Source of the DNA: Melioribacter sp.
GTDB lineage: Bacteria > Bacteroidota > Ignavibacteria > Ignavibacteriales > Melioribacteraceae
Length of the DNA: 64,000 nt
Direction of reading: 5' to 3'
Assembly: GCA_003155655.1 (NCBI GenBank)
Contig: PMDS01000099.1
Coordinates: forward strand, 62,001 to 126,000
Both the position numbers and the translations under genes were made by a program. Of this stretch, positions 55,211 through 62,854 are shown one piece after another. The notes beneath the pieces were generated by a model that worked only from the letters and a program-made list of their open reading frames with translations, was not told the origin of the DNA and did no database searches. Numbering within the stretch: position 1 is the first letter of the stretch; each line of letters starts with the position of its first letter.

Positions 55211-56568
55211 TTTAGAGATAATTTTATTTTTTTATTTTTTTCATCATAGTTCTGGGTAATTTTATCATTGGCTTTTAAAAGTTGAAAAACGGTTTGCTTT
55301 GCTTTGTCATATAATTCTCTTTCTTTAAATTCTTGATTGTTTAATTTTTCAATTAATCTTAATAAATAAACCTTGTTCCCAGCAATTTTTGTTAAATCAT
55401 TTTCTTTTTTTCGTATATCAATTTGTTTTAATAAAGCATCTAATTCGATATCAATGTTGAAAGTAAATTCACCAGTAAAAACATTTTGGAGAAGCGCTTG
55501 GAATAGAATATAAATATTATTATTTGATTTTCTTAATTGAAAAGTACTTTCATTCAACTTGGAAGAAATATTTTCAAATTTTGATTGTAACTCAAAAGGT
55601 GGATTAATTAATTGAATATTTTTGAATATTCCTTTAGTAATTATTCTCTTCATGCCCTTTGTTGCATGATTTTGAATATAAGTAGAAGAGTTTCGCACAA
55701 GATTTAGTAAAAAGAGAGATGAAATATTTGAGTTAGGTTGTATCGCATTAATTTGTTGGTTGAAAGCAACTCTACGATTTACTAGAGCAGACCGACCAAT
55801 GGAACTAAAACTACCAGCTATGCATGCAACTAGAATTGCTCCTTTTTCAGCTATTCGGCCTACATTGGAACCTTCTTCTGAAAGATATTCTATTGCTTGT
55901 GTAGGATAAATATCATCTTTTATTATATTATCTGTTTTTATCCATTCAATAAAATTATCTCTATAAAATTTTGGATTATTTTTAGGTGGCGTATTACCTG
56001 TTATAATATTTCCAAAACTTGACAACTGTGATTTTTTCCAATTTCTGGGATTGATTACTGGATCACCAAATAAATTGAGGAATATCGCTTTTTGAAGTTC
56101 TTCGTATAATTTTATGGACAATTCCCTTTTATTAATCAATGAGAATGCTTTATCAAGAACAGTAACAATTTTATTCTGTATTTCAATTGGAAAAATAGGT
56201 ACATTTATTTTTTCAATGTATTTTTTTGAAATATGCTTTAGACCTGCACCTTTAAATCCTCTTTCGAGAATATGGATGTTTCCAAATAAATAGTAGTAAA
56301 CATATTTTGCATTAATAATTTCTATTTTAGGTGTAGCAACAATACAATCAGTAGAAGTTGAAAAAGGTTTATCAGAAAAATGAACACTCGGACTGCCACC
56401 AGTTCCAAAAATCAAAGAGTTATCATAATATTGGGCTTTATCAATTCTTTTAGATAAAGTAGAACTAGAAGTATAGAATGGGAAATTCCCTTTATCCGTT
56501 CCTTCACTAGCTTTAAAATTAGATTTTGGGGAAAAATTAAAAAGCATCAAAAATTTTTCTGTTCTCAT
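55207..56568 (-). CDS. hsdS: Type I restriction-modification specificity subunit
   Basis: A 453-aa HsdS with two target-recognition domains. TRD1 spans about residues 1-115 (NFPFYTSSS, IDKAQYYDNSLIFGTGG). The first conserved spacer helix is at about 120-165 (PIEIQNKIVTVLDKAFSLIN). TRD2 spans about 180-325, with GNTPPKNNPKFY and WIKTDNI, and the second spacer ends near 370 (ALLQNVFTGEF). A further 80 residues, mainly charged and helical, extend beyond the usual end. It chooses the DNA site methylated by HsdM. It overlaps both neighbours by 4 bases (ATGA). Confidence 0.93.
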   Translation of the reverse strand: MRTEKFLMLFNFSPKSNFKASEGTDKGNFPFYTSSSTLSKRIDKAQYYDNSLIFGTGGSPSVHFSDKPFSTSTDCIVATPKIEIINAKYVYYYLFGNIHILERGFKGAGLKHISKKYIEKINVPIFPIEIQNKIVTVLDKAFSLINKRELSIKLYEELQKAIFLNLFGDPVINPRNWKKSQLSSFGNIITGNTPPKNNPKFYRDNFIEWIKTDNIIKDDIYPTQAIEYLSEEGSNVGRIAEKGAILVACIAGSFSSIGRSALVNRRVAFNQQINAIQPNSNISSLFLLNLVRNSSTYIQNHATKGMKRIITKGIFKNIQLINPPFELQSKFENISSKLNESTFQLRKSNNNIYILFQALLQNVFTGEFTFNIDIELDALLKQIDIRKKENDLTKIAGNKVYLLRLIEKLNNQEFKERELYDKAKQTVFQLLKANDKITQNYDEKNKKIKLSLK

Positions 56569-58226
56569 CTAACCATTGTATTTAATTCTTTAATATCATT
56601 AAGTATTTCCTTCTCAAGTATTAAGAGTTTAGATAAGATTTCCTTAGGCGGCTCATACTTTTGTTCAAGATATTCATATTCTTTATATCTATTGTAGCTT
56701 AAATCAAAACTATTTTCAATTATTTCAGTTATTGGGACATAAAAGTACGATTTTCTATCTTTTTCATTTGATTTGTTTCTTGAATCAAAAGCTAGTTTTG
56801 CTTTTGGTAAAGGGAAATCTTTTAATCTTCTTCTGTTATCGTCAAGTGAATATCCATCACTCTGCAATTCGTAAAACCACACTTTGTCTGTATTCCACTT
56901 TTTACTTTTTTCTTTTATCTTTTTGAATACTAAGATCGCAGTTTTTACACCTGTGTAAGGTTTGAATGCGCCACTTGGTAAAGAAATAACCGCTTCAAGT
57001 TGATTATCTTTAAGCAAAATTTCTTTAGTAGCTTTTTGTGCATTAGAACTTCCAAACAAAACACCTTCAGGAATAATTATTGCAGCTTTGCCACCTGTAT
57101 GTAGCATTGATGATATTCTATCTAAAAAAAGTAGTTCACTAGCGGGGCTACTTATTCTTAAACTTGGATTTATATCACCTCTATCAATTTTGCCTGTGAA
57201 TGGTGGATTTGCTAATACTATATTGTATTTACCAGATTCATTATATGAACTACTAAGAGTATCTTTAAATTCAATTTGTGGATTATCAATTCCATGCATC
57301 ATTAAATTCATAAGTCCCAATCTTACCATCGTTACATCAATATCAAATCCAAACAAACTTTTGTCTAAGATACTTTTTGTTTTTTTATCCAGAGAGGCTG
57401 AGAATGCCCCTCTTTCAAATCCATCTTCATCTTTTAGTAATTTTTTTTTACTCTTATTACGCACTAAATAAGTAAGAATATATTGATATGCCCCCAATAA
57501 GAATCCGGCCGTTCCACATGCAGGATCAGCAATACTATCACCTAATTTAGGTTCAACCAGTTCTGCCATCAATTTTATAATATGCCTGGGCGTTCTAAAT
57601 TGCCCATTTTTTCCAGCCCGTGCAATTTCGCTTAATAACATTTCATACACATCACCTTGTATATCTTGAAAAGAATGCCCGCCATCACTTGAATCTTTTT
57701 CTATTTCCAAAAAGATCTCTTCAATTTTGTTTATAGCCTCAAGCAATAATGTCGGTTTTTCAATAATAAATACTGCATTACTCATATATTTAGTAAAAGG
57801 AGATGTTTCAGCATTTAAAGATTTAATAAAAGGAAAAACATTATATCTTACGTGTTCTAACAGTTTATCTGTTGGAGTGATATTTTTGAATTTACTCCAA
57901 CGTAGTTCATTTTTATCTCGAAGTTGTTTTGCATTTTTTAATAAAGATGCATTTTTTTTCTTTTCGTCCAAATTCATTTTATTGTTGACCTTGTAGAGAG
58001 ATTCATCAACATAAGGTCTATACTTTCCTTTAAATTTAGATACAAATTTCTCACCTTCAGAAACAGCATCAATTTCACGATTTGTTTCAATGTCATCAAT
58101 ACGTTTCATAAATAGAAGGTATGTAATCTGCTCAATTGCAGTGATCGGGTTGACAATACCTCCGCTCCAAAGCGTGTTCCAAAGATTATTTATTAGAGCT
58201 TTAAGTTTAGGATTATTTTGTAGCAT
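56565..58226 (-). CDS. hsdM: Type I restriction-modification DNA N6-adenine methyltransferase
   Basis: A 553-aa HsdM. Residues about 1-140 are the helical HsdM_N domain (NNLWNTLWSGGIVNPITAIE). The methylase follows, with SAM-binding motif I ADPACGTAGFLLGAYQYI (about residue 234) and the catalytic motif IV NPPF in VLANPPFTGKI (about 339). QFRTPRHIIKLMAELVEP precedes motif I. Both motifs are intact, so it should methylate adenine with HsdS. No hsdR lies on either side. The ATG is 2 bases after the stop of a truncated, different HsdM N-terminus. Confidence 0.95.
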   Translation of the reverse strand: MLQNNPKLKALINNLWNTLWSGGIVNPITAIEQITYLLFMKRIDDIETNREIDAVSEGEKFVSKFKGKYRPYVDESLYKVNNKMNLDEKKKNASLLKNAKQLRDKNELRWSKFKNITPTDKLLEHVRYNVFPFIKSLNAETSPFTKYMSNAVFIIEKPTLLLEAINKIEEIFLEIEKDSSDGGHSFQDIQGDVYEMLLSEIARAGKNGQFRTPRHIIKLMAELVEPKLGDSIADPACGTAGFLLGAYQYILTYLVRNKSKKKLLKDEDGFERGAFSASLDKKTKSILDKSLFGFDIDVTMVRLGLMNLMMHGIDNPQIEFKDTLSSSYNESGKYNIVLANPPFTGKIDRGDINPSLRISSPASELLFLDRISSMLHTGGKAAIIIPEGVLFGSSNAQKATKEILLKDNQLEAVISLPSGAFKPYTGVKTAILVFKKIKEKSKKWNTDKVWFYELQSDGYSLDDNRRRLKDFPLPKAKLAFDSRNKSNEKDRKSYFYVPITEIIENSFDLSYNRYKEYEYLEQKYEPPKEILSKLLILEKEILNDIKELNTMVR

Positions 58227-58228
58227 AA

Positions 58229-58432
58229 TTATGCCGCTATTAATTTTTGGTATAGTTCTTTGCGTATATCGGAAATATATTTGAGAAAGATGAATCCTAA
58301 TACAACATGCTTGTATTCAACATCACGCATATTCGTCTGCAACTTATTTGTTGTTTTCAAGAGTTTTTTTCCTAGGCATTCCCCACCATTAGAACGGGCA
58401 GGTGCTGTGTTATCCTTGCTTACTTTTGCCAC
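58229..58432 (-). pseudogene. N-terminal remnant of a second, unrelated-type HsdM
   Basis: A 67-codon frame beginning AKVSKDNTAPA and continuing with LLKTTNKLQTNMRDVEYKHV then VLGFIFLKYISDIRKEL. This is the standard opening of the other common HsdM subfamily, in which the sequence continues for about 450 more residues. Here it stops after KLIAA. It differs from the intact HsdM directly downstream, so it is not a split of the same gene. Residues 12-21 (RSNGGECLGK) look like a short GC-rich insertion. It may still be translated as a leader for hsdM. I infer a gene replaced by recombination. Confidence 0.75.
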
Positions 58433-58580
58433 GTTATCACTTTATGTTATTTGGTTGGATGTATCAATACTTCAAATTTCTAATTACAAAATAGTTTATT
58501 AATAATTCAATTTAAAGAAAAGCAATAATGTAAATTTCTGCCCCGCATGTGTTATCGGTCATCAGTAATCGGTTTTCCGA

Positions 58581-58611
58581 TATCCGTTAACTAACAGAGG
58601 CGGGTAAACTC
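58581..58611. repeat. Decayed copy of the CCGTCAGCTGACGG repeat
   Basis: TATCCGTTAACTAACAGAGG followed by CGGGTAAACTC aligns with TATCCGTCAGCTGACGGA (52306 onward) and with the GGCGGGTAAAC tail at 49161. It has several changes, so the palindrome no longer pairs fully. Confidence 0.6.
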
Positions 58612-58781
58612 TAATACTCCGGCGGGCTGGCCACGCCTACTTTTGCATTTCGGCTGGCAGGCACCTAATTACTGCTCATCTCATTTTATTAATTTTTTAC
58701 TCGATCCCGACAAGTCGGCATCACTCTACAACAGGAAAATTTTTATTATAGAAACGCACTGCCAATATTTTACGTCTTCCA

Positions 58782-58854
58782 TTTCCCTTTTCCCGTTTCC
58801 CTTTTCCCTTTTCCCTTTTCCCGTTTCCCTTTTCCCTTTTCCCTTTTCCCTTTT
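58782..58854. repeat. Heptanucleotide tandem array TTTCCC(T/G)
   Basis: About ten tandem copies of the 7-base unit TTTCCCT, with TTTCCCG variants at regular places. It lies 68 bases from the aroA stop codon. The strand asymmetry is total: pyrimidine on plus, GGGAAA on minus. Such arrays can change length by slippage. Confidence 0.8.
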
Positions 58855-58921
58855 TCTCCTTACCCCTTTAAAATTATACTTTATACTATTTTTTTTACTT
58901 CTTTCTTCTAGCGTAAAGCGT

Positions 58922-60202
58922 TTAATTCCTAAGTCTAGCCACCTGCTCAACAAACTGCGGATTAGAAACTCCGGCACATTCAAAACCTTTGACACTGCCG
59001 CCGTTTTGCGTTAGCAAACTTAATACGCCAAATGCCATCGCGATTCTGTGATCTCCAAAACTTTCAAATAATATATGTTCAGTTGATATATTTCCGCTAA
59101 GTTTAAATCCATCTTCAAATTCGTTTACGTCAAGTCCTATCTTTTTAAAATTAATGCACAATGATTTAATTCTATCTGATTCTTTTACGCGCAATTCCTT
59201 TGCACCGCTAATTTTAAAATTACCCTGCGCAAATATGCCAGCAACAGACAATATCGGAATTTCATCAATTATGTTTGGTATTATTGATGCAGGTATTTCA
59301 ATATTTTTAAGATCACTTGATTCTGTATAAACATCGCCAACTTTTTCCCCGTTTTCTTCTTTTTCATTTTCAATTTTAATTTTTCCGCCCATCTTTTTAA
59401 GTATCTTAATTATACCCGTGCGCGTTTCATTCAATGAAACATTTTTAATAAGCAGTTTGGAATTTTTTATTAGCAATGCAAGAACAATAAAAAAGGCAGC
59501 GCTTGAGATATCCGAAGGTACGGTAATATTAAAAGGTTTAGGATAATTTTTTCTTGAAGCAAAAATTTTTGTTCCTTCAACAGATGGTACAGTTTTTAAA
59601 CCAAGAAGTTTTTCAGTATGGTTTCTTGTAGGAACCGGCTCTATAATTATTGATTCATCTTCAAGATGAATTGCGGCTAACAGCATGGCGCTTTTAACCT
59701 GCGCGCTTGCAACAGTCAGTTTATAATTAATTGGTTTGAGAGATTCGGATGGTTTAATTACAAGCGGAAGCATACCTTTTTCATTTGCTGAAATATCCGC
59801 ACCCATTAATCTTAATGGTTCAACAATTCTTTTCATCGGCCGCTGAGAAAGTGATTCATCACCAGTAATTACGGACTCGAAATTTTGCGCGCATAAAATG
59901 CCGCTTATCAAACGGGTTGTTGTTCCTGAATTACCCGCATATAATTCACTTTGCGGTTTAGTAAAACCTTTAAATCCTTTTCCAAAAACTTTTATGTTTC
60001 CTTCACTGCGCTCGAATTTACACCCTAATTTTTCAAAACATTGCATGGTTGAATTTACATCTTCAGAGTTGGAGCAGTTTTGAATATGCGAAATACCATC
60101 AGCCATAGAGGCAAACATAACGGAACGGTGTGAGATGGATTTATCACCGCGCAGTTTCAATTCACCATTCACACTATTAATTTTTTCAAATTTTTGAATC
60201 AT
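58922..60202 (-). CDS. aroA: 3-phosphoshikimate 1-carboxyvinyltransferase (EPSP synthase)
   Basis: Sixth step of the shikimate pathway: transfers enolpyruvyl from PEP to shikimate-3-phosphate. The 426-aa protein has ELKLRGDKSISHRSVMFASM with the substrate-binding Lys/Ser/Arg, ELYAGNSGTTTRLISG, GDESLSQRPMKRIVEPL, SAQVKSAMLLAA, IPASIIPNIIDEIPILSVAG with the catalytic Asp, and FGDHRIAMAFGVLS. The ATG at 60202 overlaps the previous stop by 4 bases (ATGA), which I prefer over 60214. It ends the housekeeping operon that begins near folD. Confidence 0.96.
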   Translation of the reverse strand: MIQKFEKINSVNGELKLRGDKSISHRSVMFASMADGISHIQNCSNSEDVNSTMQCFEKLGCKFERSEGNIKVFGKGFKGFTKPQSELYAGNSGTTTRLISGILCAQNFESVITGDESLSQRPMKRIVEPLRLMGADISANEKGMLPLVIKPSESLKPINYKLTVASAQVKSAMLLAAIHLEDESIIIEPVPTRNHTEKLLGLKTVPSVEGTKIFASRKNYPKPFNITVPSDISSAAFFIVLALLIKNSKLLIKNVSLNETRTGIIKILKKMGGKIKIENEKEENGEKVGDVYTESSDLKNIEIPASIIPNIIDEIPILSVAGIFAQGNFKISGAKELRVKESDRIKSLCINFKKIGLDVNEFEDGFKLSGNISTEHILFESFGDHRIAMAFGVLSLLTQNGGSVKGFECAGVSNPQFVEQVARLRN

Positions 60203-60789
60203 TTCTCGCACCATTTATCAATTAATTTTTCAAGCTCTTCTTGCTGAAGTTCACTTTTTTCATACATCCCTTTTAATGCGCGCTGGCGCTGAGCTTCGTA
60301 TAAAGAAACAGCGGCTGCAACAGAAACATTAAGGCTTTGTATCATGCCTCTCATCGGTATATAAAAAGTTTCGTCGGCTAATTTTTCAGAATCGGGTGAA
60401 ACCCCGCGGTGTTCATTTCCAAAGACCAAAGCAACTTTTTGAGTAAGATCCAAATCATAAAGATTAACTGCATTCTTATTGAGCATACTTGCATAAATTT
60501 TAAATCCCTGGCTATGAATCTCATCAAAACATTTTTTCGTATCCTTAAATTTTTCTGTTTCAATCCATTTATTAGCTGATGATGATGAGGTCTTGCCGAT
60601 GCGGGGGAAAGCTTCAAACGTATAAAGTAAAGTTACTTTAGGAATACCTACTGCGTCGCACGTTCTAAAAACAGCGCTGACATTATGGGGGTCGTGAATA
60701 TTTTCCATCACAACTTTCAAAGAGAATTGCCGTGACGATGCTACACTTACAATTTTACTGAGGCGTTCATCAGTTTTGAATTTTCTCAT
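60199..60789 (-). CDS. TrmH-family RNA 2'-O-methyltransferase
   Basis: A SPOUT-fold methylase of 196 aa. Motifs: MENIHDPHNVSAVFRTCDAV (motif 1 with the catalytic-type Asn/Arg), ALVFGNEHRGVS (motif 2) and IPMRGMIQSLNVSVAAAVSL (motif 3, knotted SAM site). The opening (TDERLSKIVSVASSRQFSL) fits tRNA Gm18 methyltransferase TrmH more than the rRNA enzymes, but I leave the substrate open. The ATG at 60789 shares one base with the preceding TGA; a GTG one codon upstream is the alternative. Confidence 0.88.
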   Translation of the reverse strand: MRKFKTDERLSKIVSVASSRQFSLKVVMENIHDPHNVSAVFRTCDAVGIPKVTLLYTFEAFPRIGKTSSSSANKWIETEKFKDTKKCFDEIHSQGFKIYASMLNKNAVNLYDLDLTQKVALVFGNEHRGVSPDSEKLADETFYIPMRGMIQSLNVSVAAAVSLYEAQRQRALKGMYEKSELQQEELEKLIDKWCEK

Positions 60790-61013
60790 CACTTATCAAA
60801 AATAAGTTTATAGACTGTGAGAGAATTTTCGCGGCGAGCGCGGTCGAGTAATATTTTTTTGTCGTCCGGAACATGTAAATAAAATTTTAACAGCTCGATT
60901 ATTTTATTGATAGCTTCATCTTCCTGATGAGCCCAGCATTCACATCCTTTAATAGACGGCACTTCGGCGGTGTATCCATCATCAGTGTGGATGACGTGCA
61001 AATCCAGCACCAT
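60789..61013 (-). CDS. Orphan HicB-like small protein
   Basis: A 74-aa protein with the HicB/UPF0150 partial RNase-H-like fold: LHVIHTDDGYTAEVPSIKGC followed by ECWAHQEDEAINKIIELLKF. In HicAB modules this is the antitoxin half, usually followed by a DNA-binding C-terminus. Here there is no such C-terminus and no HicA toxin (a dsRBD-like protein of about 60 aa) next to it. It overlaps deoC by one base and trmH-like by one base, so it is embedded in a housekeeping operon, which argues for a domesticated role. Confidence 0.65.
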   Translation of the reverse strand: MVLDLHVIHTDDGYTAEVPSIKGCECWAHQEDEAINKIIELLKFYLHVPDDKKILLDRARRENSLTVYKLIFDK

Positions 61014-61879
61014 TAATAACCACCTGCCGCAACAGCTTCCCCTTTAACAATTTTAACGCTTGCGCTTGCGCCAATTCTATCCGCACCGCTTGCAATCATC
61101 AACTTGGCATCTTCGGTAGTTCTAATACCGCCGCTTGCTTTAACACCAATAGCAGAGCCAACCACATATTTCATTAAAGCGACATCACCTGCAGTAGCGC
61201 CGCCTTTACTGAACCCGGTTGACGTTTTAACAAAATCAGCTTTAGCTTCTTTTGCAAGAAGACATGCTTTAATTTTTTCTTCATCGGTTAAAAGAGCCGT
61301 TTCAATTATCACCTTGCAGATAGCACCAAATTTTTTTGCCGCAAGAACAACCTGGTTGATATCATTAAAAACATAATCAAGTTCTTTTTGTTTAAGCATG
61401 CCAATATTAATAACCATATCAACTTCCTGCGCACCGTTTTTTAACGCCTGCTCGGCTTCAAATCTTTTGGTCTCAGTTGTTGTGGCACCTAAAGGAAATC
61501 CTATAACAGTGCAGACCTTTACAATTGACCCGTTCAATAATTTGTGACACATTGGCACATAACAGGGATTAACACATACAGAGGCGAAGCTGTAAGTTCT
61601 AGCTTCTTCACAAAGTTTTTTTATTTCATCAGGAGTAGCTTCCGGCTTGAGCAATGTATGGTCGATCATTCTAGCAACTTCTTTATCAATATGCTCGCCA
61701 ACTCCAATGCTAGCAGCGATACGTTCAGCGCCGTTGCTAATAATATTTTTTACAGCACCCGGCTGATCAACAACGTTGCGTTCCCATCCTGCGCAAGTTT
61801 CTCCCTGGCAATAAAAATTTTGAAGGGCTTTTTCAATAAAAACCTGGGAAACTACTTTTTCGACTATTCCTGAGTTCAT
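61013..61879 (-). CDS. deoC: Deoxyribose-phosphate aldolase with N-terminal extension
   Basis: Cleaves 2-deoxyribose-5-phosphate to glyceraldehyde-3-phosphate and acetaldehyde in deoxynucleoside breakdown. The TIM-barrel core starts near residue 65: [55 protein letters not shown], the Schiff-base Lys in [10 protein letters not shown], and [10 protein letters not shown] with the proton-relay Lys. The first 64 residues (to EHIDKEV) are an extension with a CxxxxC pair ([10 protein letters not shown]) absent from short DeoC proteins. Its stop overlaps the HicB-like start by one base. Confidence 0.94.
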   Translation of the reverse strand: MNSGIVEKVVSQVFIEKALQNFYCQGETCAGWERNVVDQPGAVKNIISNGAERIAASIGVGEHIDKEVARMIDHTLLKPEATPDEIKKLCEEARTYSFASVCVNPCYVPMCHKLLNGSIVKVCTVIGFPLGATTTETKRFEAEQALKNGAQEVDMVINIGMLKQKELDYVFNDINQVVLAAKKFGAICKVIIETALLTDEEKIKACLLAKEAKADFVKTSTGFSKGGATAGDVALMKYVVGSAIGVKASGGIRTTEDAKLMIASGADRIGASASVKIVKGEAVAAGGY

Positions 61880-61882
61880 AAT

Positions 61883-62776
61883 TTATGCTAATTTTTGTTT
61901 TGTGATTTTTATGTATGCAAGAAAAGTATTTCTAAGCAGCATTGCAATAGTCATTAACCCAACACCGCCCGGAACCGGAGTAATGTAAGATGCTTTAGGG
62001 GAGACATTTTCAAAATCAACGTCACCAACAATTCTGTAACCTTTGGGTTTTGTAGAATCTTCAAGCCTGTTAATTCCAACATCAATAACTACAACACCTT
62101 CTTTTACCATATCAGCTTTAATAAAATTCGGCTGTCCGATTGCCGCGATTAAAATATCGGCATCTTTTGTATAACGCGATAAATCTTTTGCAGCGGAGTG
62201 ACAAATTGTAACAATAGAGTTTGCGCCTTCTTTTTTTTGAAGCATCATGTTTGCAATCGGCTTGCCGACAATGTTGCTTCTGCCAACTACAACAACATGC
62301 TTGCCGCTAGTTTCGATTTTATAATATTTTAATAATTCAACAATTCCATTTGGCGTGCAAGGATAGAAAGTATCTTTGCCGATAACAAGGTTACCAATTG
62401 TAATTGGGTGAAAGCCATCAACATCTTTTGCAGGAGAAATTCTTTCGATTACTTTATCTTCATTAATATGTTTTGGAAGAGGAAGCTGCACAAGTATACC
62501 ATCAAAATCATTGCTTGAATTATAAAAATCAATAAGGTCAAGAAGCTGCTGCTCTGTTGCAGTTTCATCAAGTTTTTCAATTTTTGAAAGCATCCCGATT
62601 GCATTGCATGCTTTACCTTTAGAAGTTACGTAAGAATATGAAGCAGGATTATCGCCAACCATAATTGTAACCAAACCGGGAACTCTTAGATTCAGTGAGC
62701 GGAGCCAATCAATTTTGTTTTTCAGCTCAGCGCGAATTTCTTCAGCAACTTTTTTCCCGTCGATGATTGTTGTCAT
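61883..62776 (-). CDS. folD: Bifunctional methylenetetrahydrofolate dehydrogenase/cyclohydrolase
   Basis: Interconverts 5,10-methylene-, methenyl- and 10-formyl-tetrahydrofolate with NADP. The 297-aa length is standard. YSYVTSKGKACNAIGM carries the catalytic Lys; GILVQLPLPKHI and DVDGFHPI follow. VVVGRSNIVGKPIANMML is the NADP-binding Rossmann motif, and ITPVPGGVGLMTIAMLL is the C-terminal signature. It is 3 bases upstream of deoC and begins the operon folD-deoC-hicB-like-trmH-like-aroA on this strand. Confidence 0.96.
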   Translation of the reverse strand: MTTIIDGKKVAEEIRAELKNKIDWLRSLNLRVPGLVTIMVGDNPASYSYVTSKGKACNAIGMLSKIEKLDETATEQQLLDLIDFYNSSNDFDGILVQLPLPKHINEDKVIERISPAKDVDGFHPITIGNLVIGKDTFYPCTPNGIVELLKYYKIETSGKHVVVVGRSNIVGKPIANMMLQKKEGANSIVTICHSAAKDLSRYTKDADILIAAIGQPNFIKADMVKEGVVVIDVGINRLEDSTKPKGYRIVGDVDFENVSPKASYITPVPGGVGLMTIAMLLRNTFLAYIKITKQKLA

Positions 62777-62854
62777 AAGATTTAAATTGTAATTTTTAGT
62801 GTTATTGGGGATTATTCAGGATTATTTTTGTTCATTTTGGATCATTCCAGATTA
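62777..62854. repeat. Degenerate TAATCC tandem tract after the ymdB-like stop codon
   Basis: On the minus strand from the TAA stop of the ymdB-like gene the sequence reads TAATCTGGAATGATCC, AAAATGAACAAAAATAATCC, TGAATAATCCCC: irregular repeats of (A/G)AATAATCC. It fills the 75 bases to folD. Confidence 0.5.

Larger units (their letters stand above)
58433..58921. other. Gene-less region upstream of the hsdM operon and downstream of aroA
   Basis: About 490 bases with no gene. It should hold the promoter of the hsdM-hsdS-ATPase-HNH operon at its left end, and otherwise contains repeats: GCCCCGCATG, ATCGGT motifs, the decayed GTTAACTAAC copy of the CAGCTG palindrome with GGCGGGTAAACTC (58581-58611), GGCGGGCTGGCCACGCC (about 58621-58637), and the heptamer array at 58782-58854. 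Confidence 0.6.

Noticed and set aside
55207-58226. Standard type I RM with hsdR hidden in the operon
   Set aside because: Neither the ATPase nor any other frame in the region has the DEAD-box helicase motifs or PD-(D/E)XK nuclease pattern of HsdR, and no frame near 1000 residues exists.
58726-58995. 89-codon frame with (GKGKRE)n-like repeats
   Set aside because: It is the minus-strand translation of the TTTCCC(T/G) heptamer array and overlaps the end of aroA.
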